A stretch of DNA of 64,000 bases from Lysobacteraceae bacterium 2PB. Its GTDB lineage: Bacteria; Pseudomonadota; Gammaproteobacteria; Xanthomonadales; Xanthomonadaceae. The stretch covers positions 1 through 64,000 of the forward strand of contig SCMT01000019.1 of NCBI GenBank assembly GCA_005502915.1. The letters run 5' to 3'. The notes under the pieces were generated by a model that did no database searches, was not told the DNA's origin, and saw only the letters and a list, made by a program, of their open reading frames with translations. Shown in pieces: positions 16,703 to 25,619 of the stretch; within the stretch, counting starts at the first letter, position 1; every line of letters starts with the position of its first letter. A program made the position numbers and the translations under genes.

Positions 16703-17368
16703 TCAGCGCGAGGCAAGGTGCGCGCGGACCTTGGCCAGCAGCGCGGCGGCTTCCTTGCGCCGGCCCTGGTCGGCCAGTTCGCGGCCCGGGCGCGGCGGCG
16801 CGGCCAGCGCCTTCTCCAGTGCCGCGGCGGCGCCCTTCCAGTCGCCCTGGTCGCGCAGGAAATCGCCGTAGAAGTAGTTCGGGTCGATGCCGTCGGGATT
16901 GACCTTCAGGCCCTTGCGCAGCAGGTCGCGGGCCTTGTCGTCGTCGCCGAAGCCGACCGGCCAGCCGGGCACCTGGTAATAGAGCACGCCGAGGCTGGTG
17001 TAGGCCGAACCGTCGAGCGCGTTCGGGTCGAGCTTGAGCGCCTGCTCGAAGTCGGCGCGCGCCTGCTTGGCCAGGCCCAGGGCGCCGAGTCCGCCGCGTT
17101 CGCCGGCGTAGCTGGACAGGACGATGCCTTCCCAGATCAGCGCGCTGGCGTCCTTCGGCTGTGCGGCCTTCGCGGCGGCGGCCTGTTTCGCGAGCGCTTC
17201 GAACGCGGCCTCGCGCTGCGCCTTCGGGGTGTTGTAGTTGACCTCGGCCCAGCGGTCGCGCACGGCGGCGACCTGCGACGAGGGATCGCCGGCGAACGCG
17301 GCGGCGGTGGCAGCGAGCAGGGTCGCGCCGAGCGCGGTGGCGAGCAGGCGGTTGCGGACGGTGTGCAT
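16703..17368 (-). CDS. Periplasmic TPR-repeat protein
   Basis: A 221-residue secreted protein with signal peptide MHTVRNRLLATALGATLLAA ending near AFAG. Its body is helical, with tetratricopeptide-like units such as RADFEQALKLDPNALDGSAY and ARDLLRKGLKVNPDGIDPNY. ATG at 17368 follows GGAGACTTCC. It is upstream of and close to the QseB-like regulator gene, so it could be a modulator of that system. No enzyme signature is visible and the partner is unknown. Confidence 0.75.
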   Translation of the reverse strand: MHTVRNRLLATALGATLLAATAAAFAGDPSSQVAAVRDRWAEVNYNTPKAQREAAFEALAKQAAAAKAAQPKDASALIWEGIVLSSYAGERGGLGALGLAKQARADFEQALKLDPNALDGSAYTSLGVLYYQVPGWPVGFGDDDKARDLLRKGLKVNPDGIDPNYFYGDFLRDQGDWKGAAAALEKALAAPPRPGRELADQGRRKEAAALLAKVRAHLASR

Positions 17369-17421
17369 GGAAGTCTCCTGCGGGGATCGATGAAGGGAAG
17401 GCATGACGGCGTGGTCGATGT

Positions 17422-18216
17422 TCAGGACCGCGCGTGGCGGCGGACGATGGGCAGCTGCGCGGCGAGGTTGCGGTCGACCAGGCCGGGCAGCGCGCCGTTG
17501 ATGCGGGCGAAGAGTTTCTCGGGCCAGCCGATCTGCATGCGGCGGCGGCCGCTGGCGATGGCCGCGACCAGCTGCGCGGCGACATCGGCCGGGTCGTCCT
17601 GGGCGACCTTCATCTCGCGGTTCATCGCCTCGACCTGCGGCGTGTTGAACGCCGTGCGGGTCGCGCGCGGCGACAGGTACTGGAAGCGCAGCGGCGTGTC
17701 GGCGTATTCGCGGGCCAGGCCTTCCATCAGGCCGCGCAGGCCGAACTTGCTGGCGCTGTAGGCCGCGAACCCGGGAAAGGCCAGGCTGCCGAAGGTGGAA
17801 CCGATCGCGACCACCGAGGATTGCGGATGCCTGCGCAGGACCGGCAGCAGGGCGTGGATCAGGCTCATCGATGCGATGAGGTTGGTGTTGACCAGCGCCT
17901 GCAGCGCCTGCGGCGTCTGCTGCTCGAACAGCCCGAACGCGCCCTGCGCATGCCCCAGCACCAGCACCGATGGCGTCGGTTGCAGCTGCGAGACCGCCGC
18001 GACGAGCTGCGCCGGCCCCTCGGAATCGGCAAGGTCGACGATCACCGGGACGATGCGACCCTGCGCATGCCGCGCGGCGATCGCCTGCAGTCGTGCCGCG
18101 TTGCGACCGACGGCGACGACGCGCGCGCCCGCCGCGACCAGCGCATCGCACAACGCGCCGCCGATGCCGCCGCTGGCGCCGGTAAGCAGCACGGTCCGAC
18201 CGTCGAGCGCGCTCAT
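17422..18216 (-). CDS. Short-chain dehydrogenase/reductase of the four-gene operon
   Basis: A 264-residue SDR. The NAD(P) motif is TGASGGIGGALC near residue 11, the catalytic triad region is IGSTFGSLAFPGFAAYSASKFGL (Ser, Tyr-x3-Lys), and the NAG-equivalent is degenerate (LGHAQG). Its ATG at 18216 overlaps the stop of the diiron-type enzyme gene (ATGA), so it ends an operon of T-hemolysin, AMP ligase, diiron enzyme and SDR. It probably reduces or oxidises a carbonyl or alcohol formed by those enzymes. The substrate is unknown. Confidence 0.85.
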   Translation of the reverse strand: MSALDGRTVLLTGASGGIGGALCDALVAAGARVVAVGRNAARLQAIAARHAQGRIVPVIVDLADSEGPAQLVAAVSQLQPTPSVLVLGHAQGAFGLFEQQTPQALQALVNTNLIASMSLIHALLPVLRRHPQSSVVAIGSTFGSLAFPGFAAYSASKFGLRGLMEGLAREYADTPLRFQYLSPRATRTAFNTPQVEAMNREMKVAQDDPADVAAQLVAAIASGRRRMQIGWPEKLFARINGALPGLVDRNLAAQLPIVRRHARS

Positions 18217-18926
18217 GCGGCCTCCCGGACGGTCTCGCCCTGCACGGCATCGCGTTCGTCGCGCAGGGTGCGGAAGACGTCGCCGTAGAGCTTGTAGAAG
18301 CGCTTCGCGGCATGGACGACCGCGCGGCGATCGTCTTCGTCGTCGAGCCGGTTCATGAGGCCCTCGTAGAAGCCGGTGTGCTCGATGTCGAGGTCGCCAT
18401 GCGAGCGCAGGTAGGTGAAGGCGTTGCGCGGCAGGCCCAGCGAGGTCTCGATGGTCTCGGCGGCCCGGGTGGCGAGCGCGACGCTGGTGCCTTCCAGCAC
18501 CAGCACCATGCCGAAGAACCCGACCGGGTTGCCGCGGGCGATGGTGTCGTAGGCGTAGGCGACCATCAGTTCGGTGGCCTCGGCCGGCTGCGAGCGTTCG
18601 GATGCGTCGCGGTCGGCGCCGCAGGCGGCGAGGTCGTCGAGGATCCATTCGTGATGGCCCATCTCCTCCTCGATGTACTCGCCGACGGCGGTGCGCAGCC
18701 ACTCCAGCCGCGCCGGCAGGCGCGCACCGCAGGCCATCAGCAGCGGCACGGTGTGCCGCACGTGGTGGAAGGCCTGGGTGAGAAAGGCGATGTAGTCCTC
18801 GCGACGGATGCGGCCGGCCAGGGCTTCCTGGATGATCGGGATCGACAGCAGCGAGGCGCGCTCGGCCTGGGTCTCGGCGAGGAGTCTGTCGTGGAAGGCG
18901 ATGTCGTTCAGTGCGGCAGCGGTCAT
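18213..18926 (-). CDS. Haem-oxygenase-like (TenA/CADD-type) iron-containing redox enzyme
   Basis: A 237-residue all-helical protein of the haem-oxygenase-like fold whose members (CADD, UndA, SznF, BesC) use a dinuclear iron site. Candidate ligands appear in the expected order: EEEMGHHEW (Glu88, His91), VLVLEG (Glu145) and HGDLDIEH (His176, Asp180, His183). There are no membrane segments. ATG at 18926 overlaps the AMP ligase stop (ATGA), and its own stop overlaps the SDR start. With an acyl-activating enzyme upstream, a carboxylic or amino acid substrate is plausible. The reaction itself cannot be assigned from sequence. Confidence 0.8.
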   Translation of the reverse strand: MTAAALNDIAFHDRLLAETQAERASLLSIPIIQEALAGRIRREDYIAFLTQAFHHVRHTVPLLMACGARLPARLEWLRTAVGEYIEEEMGHHEWILDDLAACGADRDASERSQPAEATELMVAYAYDTIARGNPVGFFGMVLVLEGTSVALATRAAETIETSLGLPRNAFTYLRSHGDLDIEHTGFYEGLMNRLDDEDDRRAVVHAAKRFYKLYGDVFRTLRDERDAVQGETVREAA

Positions 18927-20437
18927 GCGGCGGATTCCTGCAGGTGATCGAAGAAGGCGGGCTCGGACGCGTGGCGCGCATAGCAGGCCTCGACCGCGTC
19001 GGCATGGCGGGCGAGGATGGCGTCGCGGCGCGGGCGGCCATTGCTGGTCAGCAGGCCGTCGGCGAAGGTGAAGGGCGCATCGGCGCGGACGATGTCGCGC
19101 ACGCGGGCGTAGTCGGGCAGCGCGCGGTTGACCGCGTCGAGCGCGACGCGCAGCGCCTCGTCGCCGAGTGCGGGATCGCGCGGCCAGACGATCGCGATGT
19201 TGAACGGGCGCGCCTCGCCGTGGACCACGGCCTGGGCGAAGGCCGGATGCTGCAGCAGCTCGCTTTCCACCCATTCCGGCGACACGTTGCGCCCGAACGC
19301 GGTGATGAACAGGTGCTTGCGACGACCGGTGATGTGCACGTAGCCGTCGTCGTCGATGTGGCCGAGGTCGCCGGTGGCGACGGGGCCGTGCCGCGAGGAC
19401 TCGTCGCCGAGGTAGCCGAGCATGCGCACGCCTTCGACGAACAGTTCGCCGTCGCGCACGCTCACGCGGGCATGCGGCAGCGGCCGGCCGACGCTGCCAG
19501 CGCGCGTCGCGCCGGGCCGGTTGAGGCAGACCACCGAGGCGCATTCGCTCAGACCGTAGCCTTCGAACACCGGCAGGCCGACGGCCTCGGCGCGCGCGAC
19601 GAGGGTTTCCCCGACGCGTCCACCGCCGACGGCGAGGAACTTCAGCGAATCGGGCAGCGCCGCGCCGCGCTCGGCGGCCATGACCAGCGCCAGCAGCAGC
19701 TGCGGCAGCAGGATCGCGCTCTCGGGACGATGGCGATGCAGGCAGGCGATCAGCGTGGGCACGTCGAGTCCGGCCGAACCGCTGTAGCCGATCTCGCCGA
19801 GCGAGGGCACGACGATCTCCGCATCGGACAGCAGCGCGGCGTACAGGCCACCGACGTTCTCCAGCAGGGTCGACAGCGGCATCAGGCACAGGTGCCGCTT
19901 CGCCGACAGCGGGCCTGCGGCCTCGGCCAGCGAGGCTGCGACCGCGAGCAGCGCATCGGCACCGAGACACACACCCTTCGGCGTGCCGGTGGTGCCGGAG
20001 GTGAAGGTGATGACGACCGTGCCCTCGGGCAGGTCGACAGGTTGCGCGGGCAGCGAGACGAGGCGCATCGCATCGCCGAGCGCGCGCGACGGCAATGCGG
20101 CGAACGGCTCCGGCAGCGACGCATCGACCGGCACCACTAGCGCATCGGCGCCGCTGCTGGCCAGCGCGTGCGCGACCTGCCCGGGCGTGAAGAAGGTCGG
20201 CAGCGGCACGTGCACGCGGCCGAGCGAACGGATCGCCAGATCCAGGGCCAGCCAGTCCGGACCGTTGTCGAGGCGGCTGGCGATGCGCGCGACGCCGCTG
20301 TCCTGCAGGGCTTGTGCGAATTGGCGGATGCGTGCGGCGAAGTCGTCGCCGGTCCACTGGCCGCCGGTCCAGCGCACGCGCACCGCGTCGCCACCGATGC
20401 GGGCGATCAGGCGATCGAAGCTCGGTTCGATGCTCAT
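18923..20437 (-). CDS. AMP-dependent synthetase/ligase (ANL family)
   Basis: A 504-residue adenylate-forming enzyme that activates a carboxylic acid. The P-loop is TFTSGTTGTPKGV, A5 is EGYGLSECASV, A7 is VATGDLGHIDDDGYVHITGR and the A10 lysine region SNGRPRRDAIL seems to lack a clear PxxxxGKxxR. No carrier-protein domain is attached, so it is either a CoA ligase or loads a partner in trans. It overlaps both neighbours by 4 bases (ATGA). Conserved linkage with thermostable-hemolysin-family, diiron and SDR genes points to a small-molecule pathway. Confidence 0.88.
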   Translation of the reverse strand: MSIEPSFDRLIARIGGDAVRVRWTGGQWTGDDFAARIRQFAQALQDSGVARIASRLDNGPDWLALDLAIRSLGRVHVPLPTFFTPGQVAHALASSGADALVVPVDASLPEPFAALPSRALGDAMRLVSLPAQPVDLPEGTVVITFTSGTTGTPKGVCLGADALLAVAASLAEAAGPLSAKRHLCLMPLSTLLENVGGLYAALLSDAEIVVPSLGEIGYSGSAGLDVPTLIACLHRHRPESAILLPQLLLALVMAAERGAALPDSLKFLAVGGGRVGETLVARAEAVGLPVFEGYGLSECASVVCLNRPGATRAGSVGRPLPHARVSVRDGELFVEGVRMLGYLGDESSRHGPVATGDLGHIDDDGYVHITGRRKHLFITAFGRNVSPEWVESELLQHPAFAQAVVHGEARPFNIAIVWPRDPALGDEALRVALDAVNRALPDYARVRDIVRADAPFTFADGLLTSNGRPRRDAILARHADAVEACYARHASEPAFFDHLQESAA

Positions 20438-21141
20438 GCGCCCGCCTTCGCCGTGCGCGGCAGCCAGGCGGGACAGGGCGACATCGACGGCAACGCGCCG
20501 CTGCGCACCAGGTAGGCGTGGCCGGCGCCGATGTCGCCGAACATCAGGGTCGGCTGGGTGTCGTAGTAGCGGCCCCAGTCGCTGGCATCGCCCTGCAGCC
20601 GCGAAGCCAGCGCGGGGGCCAGTTCCACGGTGGCCAGGTGCAGGCGGTCGAAGGTGTTGCGCAGCTGCCGCGTGGCCGCGAACAGCACCCAGCGGAACCC
20701 GGCCAAGTGCAGCCAGTGGGTCATGTGCACGATCAGCGCGCGGGCATCACCGGCGCGCACCGCGCCGAAGTTGCCGGCCTCCACCAGCGCGGCACGCGAC
20801 ACCGGGCGCCCCAGGTGCGCGGCGATGGCGGCATCCGCCGGCACGTCGAGGTACTGCTCGACGAACAGCGGACCTTCGTCGCCGCTGCGCAGGCCGACCG
20901 CCGCGCGCAGTGCGCCGGCGTCGTTGCGGAAGGCCAGCAGGTGCGGCAGGAAGGCCGCGAGCGAGGCGCCGTAGCGCGCGCGATAGACCTGGGCGATGAA
21001 GGCCTCGGTCTCGGCGCGACAGGCATCGCCGGCCTCGACCAGCGCACCCTGCGTGAAGGCGGCCTCGTCAACGCGCGGCGTCGGCATCGGGACGAAGGCG
21101 TCGGAGAGGGTGTCGGGCATCGTGGGCGTCATGAGCATCAT
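20434..21141 (-). CDS. Thermostable-hemolysin family protein
   Basis: A 235-residue cytosolic-looking protein resembling the family named after Vibrio delta-hemolysin. Features include FIAQVYRARYGASLAAFLPHL, LFVEQYLDVPADAAIAAHLG and EAGNFGAVRAG. The fold of the family looks like a GNAT-type acyltransferase, so the hemolysin name probably misleads. There is no signal peptide. It is the first gene of the operon and its stop overlaps the AMP ligase start. Upstream (21142-21399) is a 258-base gap with no gene, presumably carrying the promoter; it includes a palindrome CGTTCGCGTTTGCGCGCGAA near 21309. Confidence 0.75.
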   Translation of the reverse strand: MMLMTPTMPDTLSDAFVPMPTPRVDEAAFTQGALVEAGDACRAETEAFIAQVYRARYGASLAAFLPHLLAFRNDAGALRAAVGLRSGDEGPLFVEQYLDVPADAAIAAHLGRPVSRAALVEAGNFGAVRAGDARALIVHMTHWLHLAGFRWVLFAATRQLRNTFDRLHLATVELAPALASRLQGDASDWGRYYDTQPTLMFGDIGAGHAYLVRSGALPSMSPCPAWLPRTAKAGA

Positions 21142-21399
21142 GGGGCGGGATGCTCGGCGCCGCGGATTAAGCGTCGATTAGCCCATTGTGAGCGCTGCGT
21201 GAGGGAAGCGTTCGCTTTTCATTGCGACCCGCGCATGTCATCACGCGTTTGACGGGACGTTAACGCGCGCTTGTCGAAATCCTGACGAAAGCGAGGATGG
21301 ATCGCGAATCGTTCGCGTTTGCGCGCGAACGAAACGATACATGCCACGCATGCGCGCAATCGCAGGGAACTTCGGCGGGAGTCGAACGCAACGCGCCGC

Positions 21400-22671
21400 T
21401 CAGGCGTCGGCAATGCCGCAATCGCGCGCCTTGCCGCGCATCAGGTCGCGATCACGGACGTTACCGGCGAGTGCGGCGGCGCGCTGGTATTCGATCCCGG
21501 CTTCGGACAAACGGCCCAGGCGTTCCAGCAGGTCCGCGCGCACCGCATGCAACAGGCCGTAATCGCGCAGCGCCTTGTCGTCGCACAGCGCATCCACCAG
21601 CGGCAGCGCGGCAGCGGGACCTTCGGCCATGCCCACTGCGACCGCGCGGTTGAGTTCGATCACCGGCGACGGCGTCACCGTGCACAGCACGGCGTACAGC
21701 GCCGCGATGCGCGACCAGTCGGTGTCCTCGGCGCGCGCGGCGGTGGCATGGCAGGCGGCGATCGCGGCCTGCAGCGCGTACGGTTCGCGGCCGCCGCCGA
21801 GCGCCTGCGCGCGACGCAGCGCGACCAGGCCGCGGCGGATCTGCAGGCGATCCCAGCGCGCGCGGTCCTGCTGCAGCAGCAACACCGGTGCGCCATCGGC
21901 ATCGGTGCGCGCGCGGGCGCGCGACGCCTGCAGCTCCATCAGCGCGAGCAGGCCAAGCACCTCCGATTCGGCGGGCAGCAGGCCGGCCAGCACGCGCGCC
22001 AGACGCAGGGCTTCCTCGCACAGCGCCGGCCGCATCCAGTCGTCGCCCGCGCTGGCCGCGTAGCCTTCGTTGAAGACCAGGTAGATCACTTCCAGCACCG
22101 CGTCGAGGCGTTCGGCCAGCTCGGCGCGACGCGGGACCTCGAAGGCGACATCGCGCTCGGCGAGCGTGCGCTTGGCGCGCACGATGCGCTGCGCCACCGT
22201 CGGCTCCGGCTGCAGGAAGGCGCGCGCGATCTCGGCGGTGGTCAGGCCGCCGAGCAGGCGCAGGGTGAGCGCGACGCGCGACTCGCGCGGCAGCACCGGA
22301 TGGCAGGCGACGAACACCAGGCGCAGCAGGTCGTCGCCGATGTCGTCGTCCGCGAAGGCGTGCGCTTCGTCGCCCATGGCGTCTCCGTGCAGCTCCAGTT
22401 CGATGCCGTACTCGTCCTGGCGCCGGGCGTGCAGCGCGCGCTGGCGCAGGTGGTCGATCGCGCGATGCTTCGCCGCGGTCATCAGCCAGGCCGCGGGATT
22501 GTCCGGCACGCCGTCGGCGGGCCAGCGCTCCAGCGCGGCGAGCAGCACGTCCTGCGCCAGTTCCTCGGCGACGCCGACATCGCCGGTCATGCGCGCCACG
22601 CGCGCGACCAGCTTCGGCGATTCCATGCGCCACAGCGCGTCGAGGGTGCGATGGAGGCGTGCATCGGTCAT
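21400..22671 (-). CDS. ECF sigma factor, ECF42-like with C-terminal extension
   Basis: A 423-residue RNA polymerase sigma factor. Region 2 (about residues 15-85) includes DVGVAEELAQDVLLAALERW and AAWLMTAAKHRAIDHLR. Region 4 (about 120-180) has LTLRLLGGLTTAEIARAFL. A long helical C-terminal domain, with VIYLVFNEGYAAS and AVLCTVTPSPVIELNRAVAV, is typical of ECF42 sigma factors, which occur with DGPF proteins. Those genes lie directly upstream here (22750-24059). No anti-sigma factor is visible, consistent with the group. ATG at 22671 is chosen; the upstream frame is low-information. Confidence 0.88.
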   Translation of the reverse strand: MTDARLHRTLDALWRMESPKLVARVARMTGDVGVAEELAQDVLLAALERWPADGVPDNPAAWLMTAAKHRAIDHLRQRALHARRQDEYGIELELHGDAMGDEAHAFADDDIGDDLLRLVFVACHPVLPRESRVALTLRLLGGLTTAEIARAFLQPEPTVAQRIVRAKRTLAERDVAFEVPRRAELAERLDAVLEVIYLVFNEGYAASAGDDWMRPALCEEALRLARVLAGLLPAESEVLGLLALMELQASRARARTDADGAPVLLLQQDRARWDRLQIRRGLVALRRAQALGGGREPYALQAAIAACHATAARAEDTDWSRIAALYAVLCTVTPSPVIELNRAVAVGMAEGPAAALPLVDALCDDKALRDYGLLHAVRADLLERLGRLSEAGIEYQRAAALAGNVRDRDLMRGKARDCGIADA

Positions 22672-22749
22672 CGGCGGCGATGACACCACCGCCGACGCCG
22701 GCATGCAAGCCGCGCGCATGCGCCCGGTCCGTTCCCCCGGTACGGGCAT

Positions 22750-23109
22750 TCAGTATTCGACGATCGACTTGAAGCCGCCCCAGAACATGCGCTTGCCGTC
22801 GAAGGGCATCTCGTTCGGCGGCCCCATCGCGGCGATGCGCGGGTCGGCCATCACCTTGGCGTTGACCTTGTCGCGATGCGCGCGCGACCTGTAGACGATC
22901 CACGCGAATACCACGACTTCGCCGGGCTTGAGCTTCACCGATTGCGGGAACGATGTCCGCTTGCCCGGCTTGACGTCGTCCTCGACGCATTCGCAGTACT
23001 GGAGCGCGCCGTATTCCATCCAGATCCTGCCGGCCTTGCGGGCCATGGTGCGATAGGCGGCGAGCTTGTCCTTCGGCACCGGCAACACGAAACCATCGAC
23101 GTACGACAT
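22750..23109 (-). CDS. DUF1428 family protein
   Basis: A 119-residue protein of the dimeric alpha/beta-barrel type. It begins MSYVDGFVLPVPKDKLAAYR and ends GGFKSIVEY, both typical of DUF1428. ATG 23109 has GAGGTG a few bases upstream. It stands between the ECF sigma gene and a PhnB-like gene on the same strand, and such proteins are common companions of ECF42 systems. No catalytic function is known. Confidence 0.85.
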   Translation of the reverse strand: MSYVDGFVLPVPKDKLAAYRTMARKAGRIWMEYGALQYCECVEDDVKPGKRTSFPQSVKLKPGEVVVFAWIVYRSRAHRDKVNAKVMADPRIAAMGPPNEMPFDGKRMFWGGFKSIVEY

Positions 23110-23142
23110 GGGATGCACCTCGTTGTGTGGTGGGGACGCCGC

Positions 23143-23562
23143 TCAGGGGCAGTTGTCCGTCTTCAGGCAGTTGATCATCCACGGCTTGCCGAAGCGATCG
23201 ACGAACGCGGCCCAGCGATGGGCCCAGAAGCTTTCCTGCAGCGGCATCTGCACCGTGCCGCCTTCGGACAGCGCGGCGAAGATGCGCTCGGCCTCCTCGA
23301 TGCTGGCCACGTCGATGTTCACGCAGGTGCCGACGCCCGCATCGACGTGCGGTGGCGGGCCGTCGGCGCCCATCAGCACCGCGCCGTCCGCTTCGAGCTG
23401 GCTGTGCATGATCAGATTGTGGGTGTCGGGCGGCATCTGGTCGGACATCGGCGAATCGCCGTAGGTCATGCGCATGACGATCTCGCCGCGGAACACTTCG
23501 CGGTACAGGTCGAAGGCGGCGCGGCAGTTGCCGTTGAAATTCAGGTAGGCGATGAAACGCAT
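23143..23562 (-). CDS. PhnB-like VOC (glyoxalase/bleomycin) family protein
   Basis: A 139-residue VOC-fold protein starting MRFIAYLNFNGNCRAAFDLY, with YGDSPMSDQMP and the C-terminal DRFGKPWMINCL characteristic of PhnB-like proteins. A strong AAGGAGCG ribosome site precedes ATG 23562. It lies in the ECF42-associated cluster between DUF1428 and DGPF genes. Function is unknown; the fold can bind small molecules or metals. Confidence 0.87.
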   Translation of the reverse strand: MRFIAYLNFNGNCRAAFDLYREVFRGEIVMRMTYGDSPMSDQMPPDTHNLIMHSQLEADGAVLMGADGPPPHVDAGVGTCVNIDVASIEEAERIFAALSEGGTVQMPLQESFWAHRWAAFVDRFGKPWMINCLKTDNCP

Positions 23563-23627
23563 GGAACGCTCCTTGTGGCGTCGATGGACAGGGGGGGCGG
23601 TCGGAACCGGGTCAGGCGGGAATGGGC

Positions 23628-24059
23628 TCAGGGTTCGCCGGCGATGCGCTCGCGCAGGCGGTCTTCCTGTTCGCGCAGTTCGGGCGTGAAGGCCTCGCCG
23701 AAGTCGTCGGCTTCGTACAGCGGGCGGATCTCCAGGCTGGAACCGCCGCTGCCCGGGTGCGGGTCGGGGCAGCGGCGCGCCCATTCGATGGCTTCCTCCA
23801 GCGAACGCACCTGCCACAGCCAGAAGCCGGCGATGAGTTCCTTCGTTTCGGCGAAGGGGCCGTCGATCACCTGGCGGCGCGGGCCGTCGATGTGGACGCG
23901 CACACCCTGCGAGGTCGGCTTCAGGCCCTCGCCGGCCAGCAGCACGCCGGCGTTGGCGAGCTCTTCGTTGTAGCGGCCCATCGCCGCCATCAGTTCGGTG
24001 GAAGGCAGGACGCCGGCTTCGGACTCGGCGGTGGCTTTTACGATCACCATGACCTTCAT
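23628..24059 (-). CDS. YCII/DGPF-domain protein
   Basis: A 143-residue protein with the IDGPFAETKELIAGFWL signature of DGPF proteins (YCII fold), the classic partners of ECF42 sigma factors. It starts MKVMVIVKATAESEAG at ATG 24059 after GAGGAGAA. It is the first gene of the minus-strand cluster leading to the sigma factor gene and is divergent from a second DGPF gene across 175 bases. Biochemical role is unknown. Confidence 0.87.
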   Translation of the reverse strand: MKVMVIVKATAESEAGVLPSTELMAAMGRYNEELANAGVLLAGEGLKPTSQGVRVHIDGPRRQVIDGPFAETKELIAGFWLWQVRSLEEAIEWARRCPDPHPGSGGSSLEIRPLYEADDFGEAFTPELREQEDRLRERIAGEP

Positions 24060-24234
24060 GTCGTTCTCCTCGGGTGGGTGGGGCGGCCTGTCCGGCCCCA
24101 TACCCGTCACGACGAACGACGACCCCCGGGATCGACACGTGGCGCAGGAAATTTTTTCCATCGCTTCCGGCACGGGTCGCCGCCCCGGGCCTGCGGCATC
24201 ATGGGCGCCGTCCCCCGAGTGCGCGGAGCCGCCG

Positions 24235-24609
24235 ATGCAGTACCTGCTGCTGGTCTACACCGACCCCGAACTGATGGCCACCCTGCCCCAGGCCGAGTTC
24301 GACCGGCTCATGCACGGCTGCATCACCCACGCCGACGAACTGAAGGCCGGCGGCTGCCTGCTCGGCTCGCAGCAGCTGGAGGACGCCCGCACCGCGCGCA
24401 CCGTCCGCGTCCGCGACGGCGCCGCCCGCGTCACCGACGGCCCCTTCGCCGAAACCAAGGAAGTGCTGGCCGGCTTCAACCTGATCGAAGCCGACAGCCT
24501 GGAAGACGCCGTACGCATCGCCCACGAATTCCCGTGGATCCGCTTCGGCAGCATCGAAGTCCGCCCGGTGCGCGATTTCGACGCGGTGCGGCGGCGGGTG
24601 GGGGCGTGA
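24235..24609 (+). CDS. Second YCII/DGPF-domain protein
   Basis: A 124-residue DGPF protein starting MQYLLLVYTDPELMATLPQ, with VTDGPFAETKEVLAGFNLIE. It is divergent from the other DGPF gene, and the 175 bases between them could hold ECF-dependent promoters for both. It ends 37 bases before a hairpin shared with a convergent SDR gene. A second DGPF copy around one ECF42 factor is common. Confidence 0.87.
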   Translation: MQYLLLVYTDPELMATLPQAEFDRLMHGCITHADELKAGGCLLGSQQLEDARTARTVRVRDGAARVTDGPFAETKEVLAGFNLIEADSLEDAVRIAHEFPWIRFGSIEVRPVRDFDAVRRRVGA

Positions 24610-24645
24610 GGCCGCGCATGACGTGATCGGGAGCGCCGAAACACG

Positions 24646-24673
24646 CGTCATCCTCGCGCAAGCGAGGATGACG
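24646..24673. terminator. Hairpin between convergent genes
   Basis: CGTCATCCTCGC and GCGAGGATGACG are perfect 12-base arms around a 4-base loop, located between the convergent DGPF and SDR genes. There is no T tract of note, so it may be a REP-like element serving as a bidirectional terminator. Confidence 0.6.
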
Positions 24674-24734
24674 TTGTCATGTCGTGACGTTCAGTTCACT
24701 GCAATCCGTCGCTGAAGCGCTCGCACCAACGGCT

Positions 24735-25508
24735 TCACCGCGCCGTATATCCCCCGTCGATCACCAGTTCCGAGCCGGTGACGAACTTGGCTTCCTCGGA
24801 GGCGAGATAGACCACGCCCCAGGCGATGTCATCCGCTTCGCCCATGTGGCCGAGCGGGTGCAGGGCCCCGACTTCGGCGCGGGCGGCGTCCAGGTCGGTG
24901 GCGCCGCTGGCCTGCAGGTGGTGTTCGACCATCGGCGTCCAGATGTAGCCCGGGTGGATCGAGTTGACGCGGATGTTGTCGCGCGCGTAGATCATCGCGT
25001 CGGTCTTGCTCATCAGCCGTACCGCGCCCTTGGAGGCGTGGTAGGCGGGCACGTCCGGCGCACCGACCAGACCGTAGATCGACGAGAGGTTGACGATGCT
25101 GCCGCCGCGGGCCGCGCGCAGGTGCGGGAGGGCGTGCTTGGTGCAGAAGAACACGCCCTTCACGTTCACCGCCTGGACGCGGTCCCACTCGGCTTCGGTG
25201 ATCTCGTGGGTCAGCTTCGTCGAGCCGGAGATGCCGGCGTTGTTGACCAGCACGTGCAGGCCGCCGAAGTGCGCGACCACGGCGTCGGTCGCGGCCTTCA
25301 CCGAGACCTCGGAGGCCACGTCGACATGCCAGTAGGCGGCGTCGATGCCCCGTGCCTGCAGCGCGAGCACCAGCGCTTCGCCCTCCGCGTCGAGCACGTC
25401 GAACACCGCGATGCGCCCGCCTTCCTCGCCCAGCCGCTCCGCGCAGGCGCGGCCGATGCCGAGCGCGCCGCCGGTCACGATGCAGACCTTGTCCTTCACC
25501 CGTTGCAT
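24735..25508 (-). CDS. SDR family oxidoreductase (cyclohexanol/3-ketoacyl reductase-like)
   Basis: A 257-residue classical SDR. It has TGGALGIGRACAERL for NAD binding, NNAGISG, and the active site NLSSIYGLVGAPDVPAYHASKGAV with Ser, Tyr and Lys, ending VTGSELVIDGGYTAR. ATG 25508 follows GGGGAGAC. A perfect FNR-type box lies 61-74 bases upstream, with a TGCAAT -10-like element at the right distance, so the gene is probably induced at low oxygen. Substrate is unknown. It lies downstream of the HlyD-type gene but seems to have its own promoter. Confidence 0.87.
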   Translation of the reverse strand: MQRVKDKVCIVTGGALGIGRACAERLGEEGGRIAVFDVLDAEGEALVLALQARGIDAAYWHVDVASEVSVKAATDAVVAHFGGLHVLVNNAGISGSTKLTHEITEAEWDRVQAVNVKGVFFCTKHALPHLRAARGGSIVNLSSIYGLVGAPDVPAYHASKGAVRLMSKTDAMIYARDNIRVNSIHPGYIWTPMVEHHLQASGATDLDAARAEVGALHPLGHMGEADDIAWGVVYLASEEAKFVTGSELVIDGGYTAR

Positions 25509-25568
25509 GACCGTCTCCCCTTGTCGTGGCGTGTGCGTGGATTGCACGCCGATGCGCGCCCGGCGACC

Positions 25569-25582
25569 TTGATCGCGATCAA
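25569..25582. promoter_or_regulatory. FNR/ANR-type box upstream of the SDR gene
   Basis: TTGAT-CGCG-ATCAA is a perfect match to the FNR consensus TTGAT-N4-ATCAA. A TGCAAT hexamer lies at 25541-25546 on the minus strand, which fits a class II activator position near -41.5 for the SDR gene. No FNR gene is in the window. Confidence 0.75.
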
Positions 25583-25619
25583 AGTCGGCCGCTGCGGCCA
25601 CCGCGCATCGGCCGGGGGC

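Noticed and set aside
20434..21141. Haemolytic toxin
   Set aside because: Only the family name suggests it. There is no signal peptide or pore-forming segment, and the operon context is metabolic.
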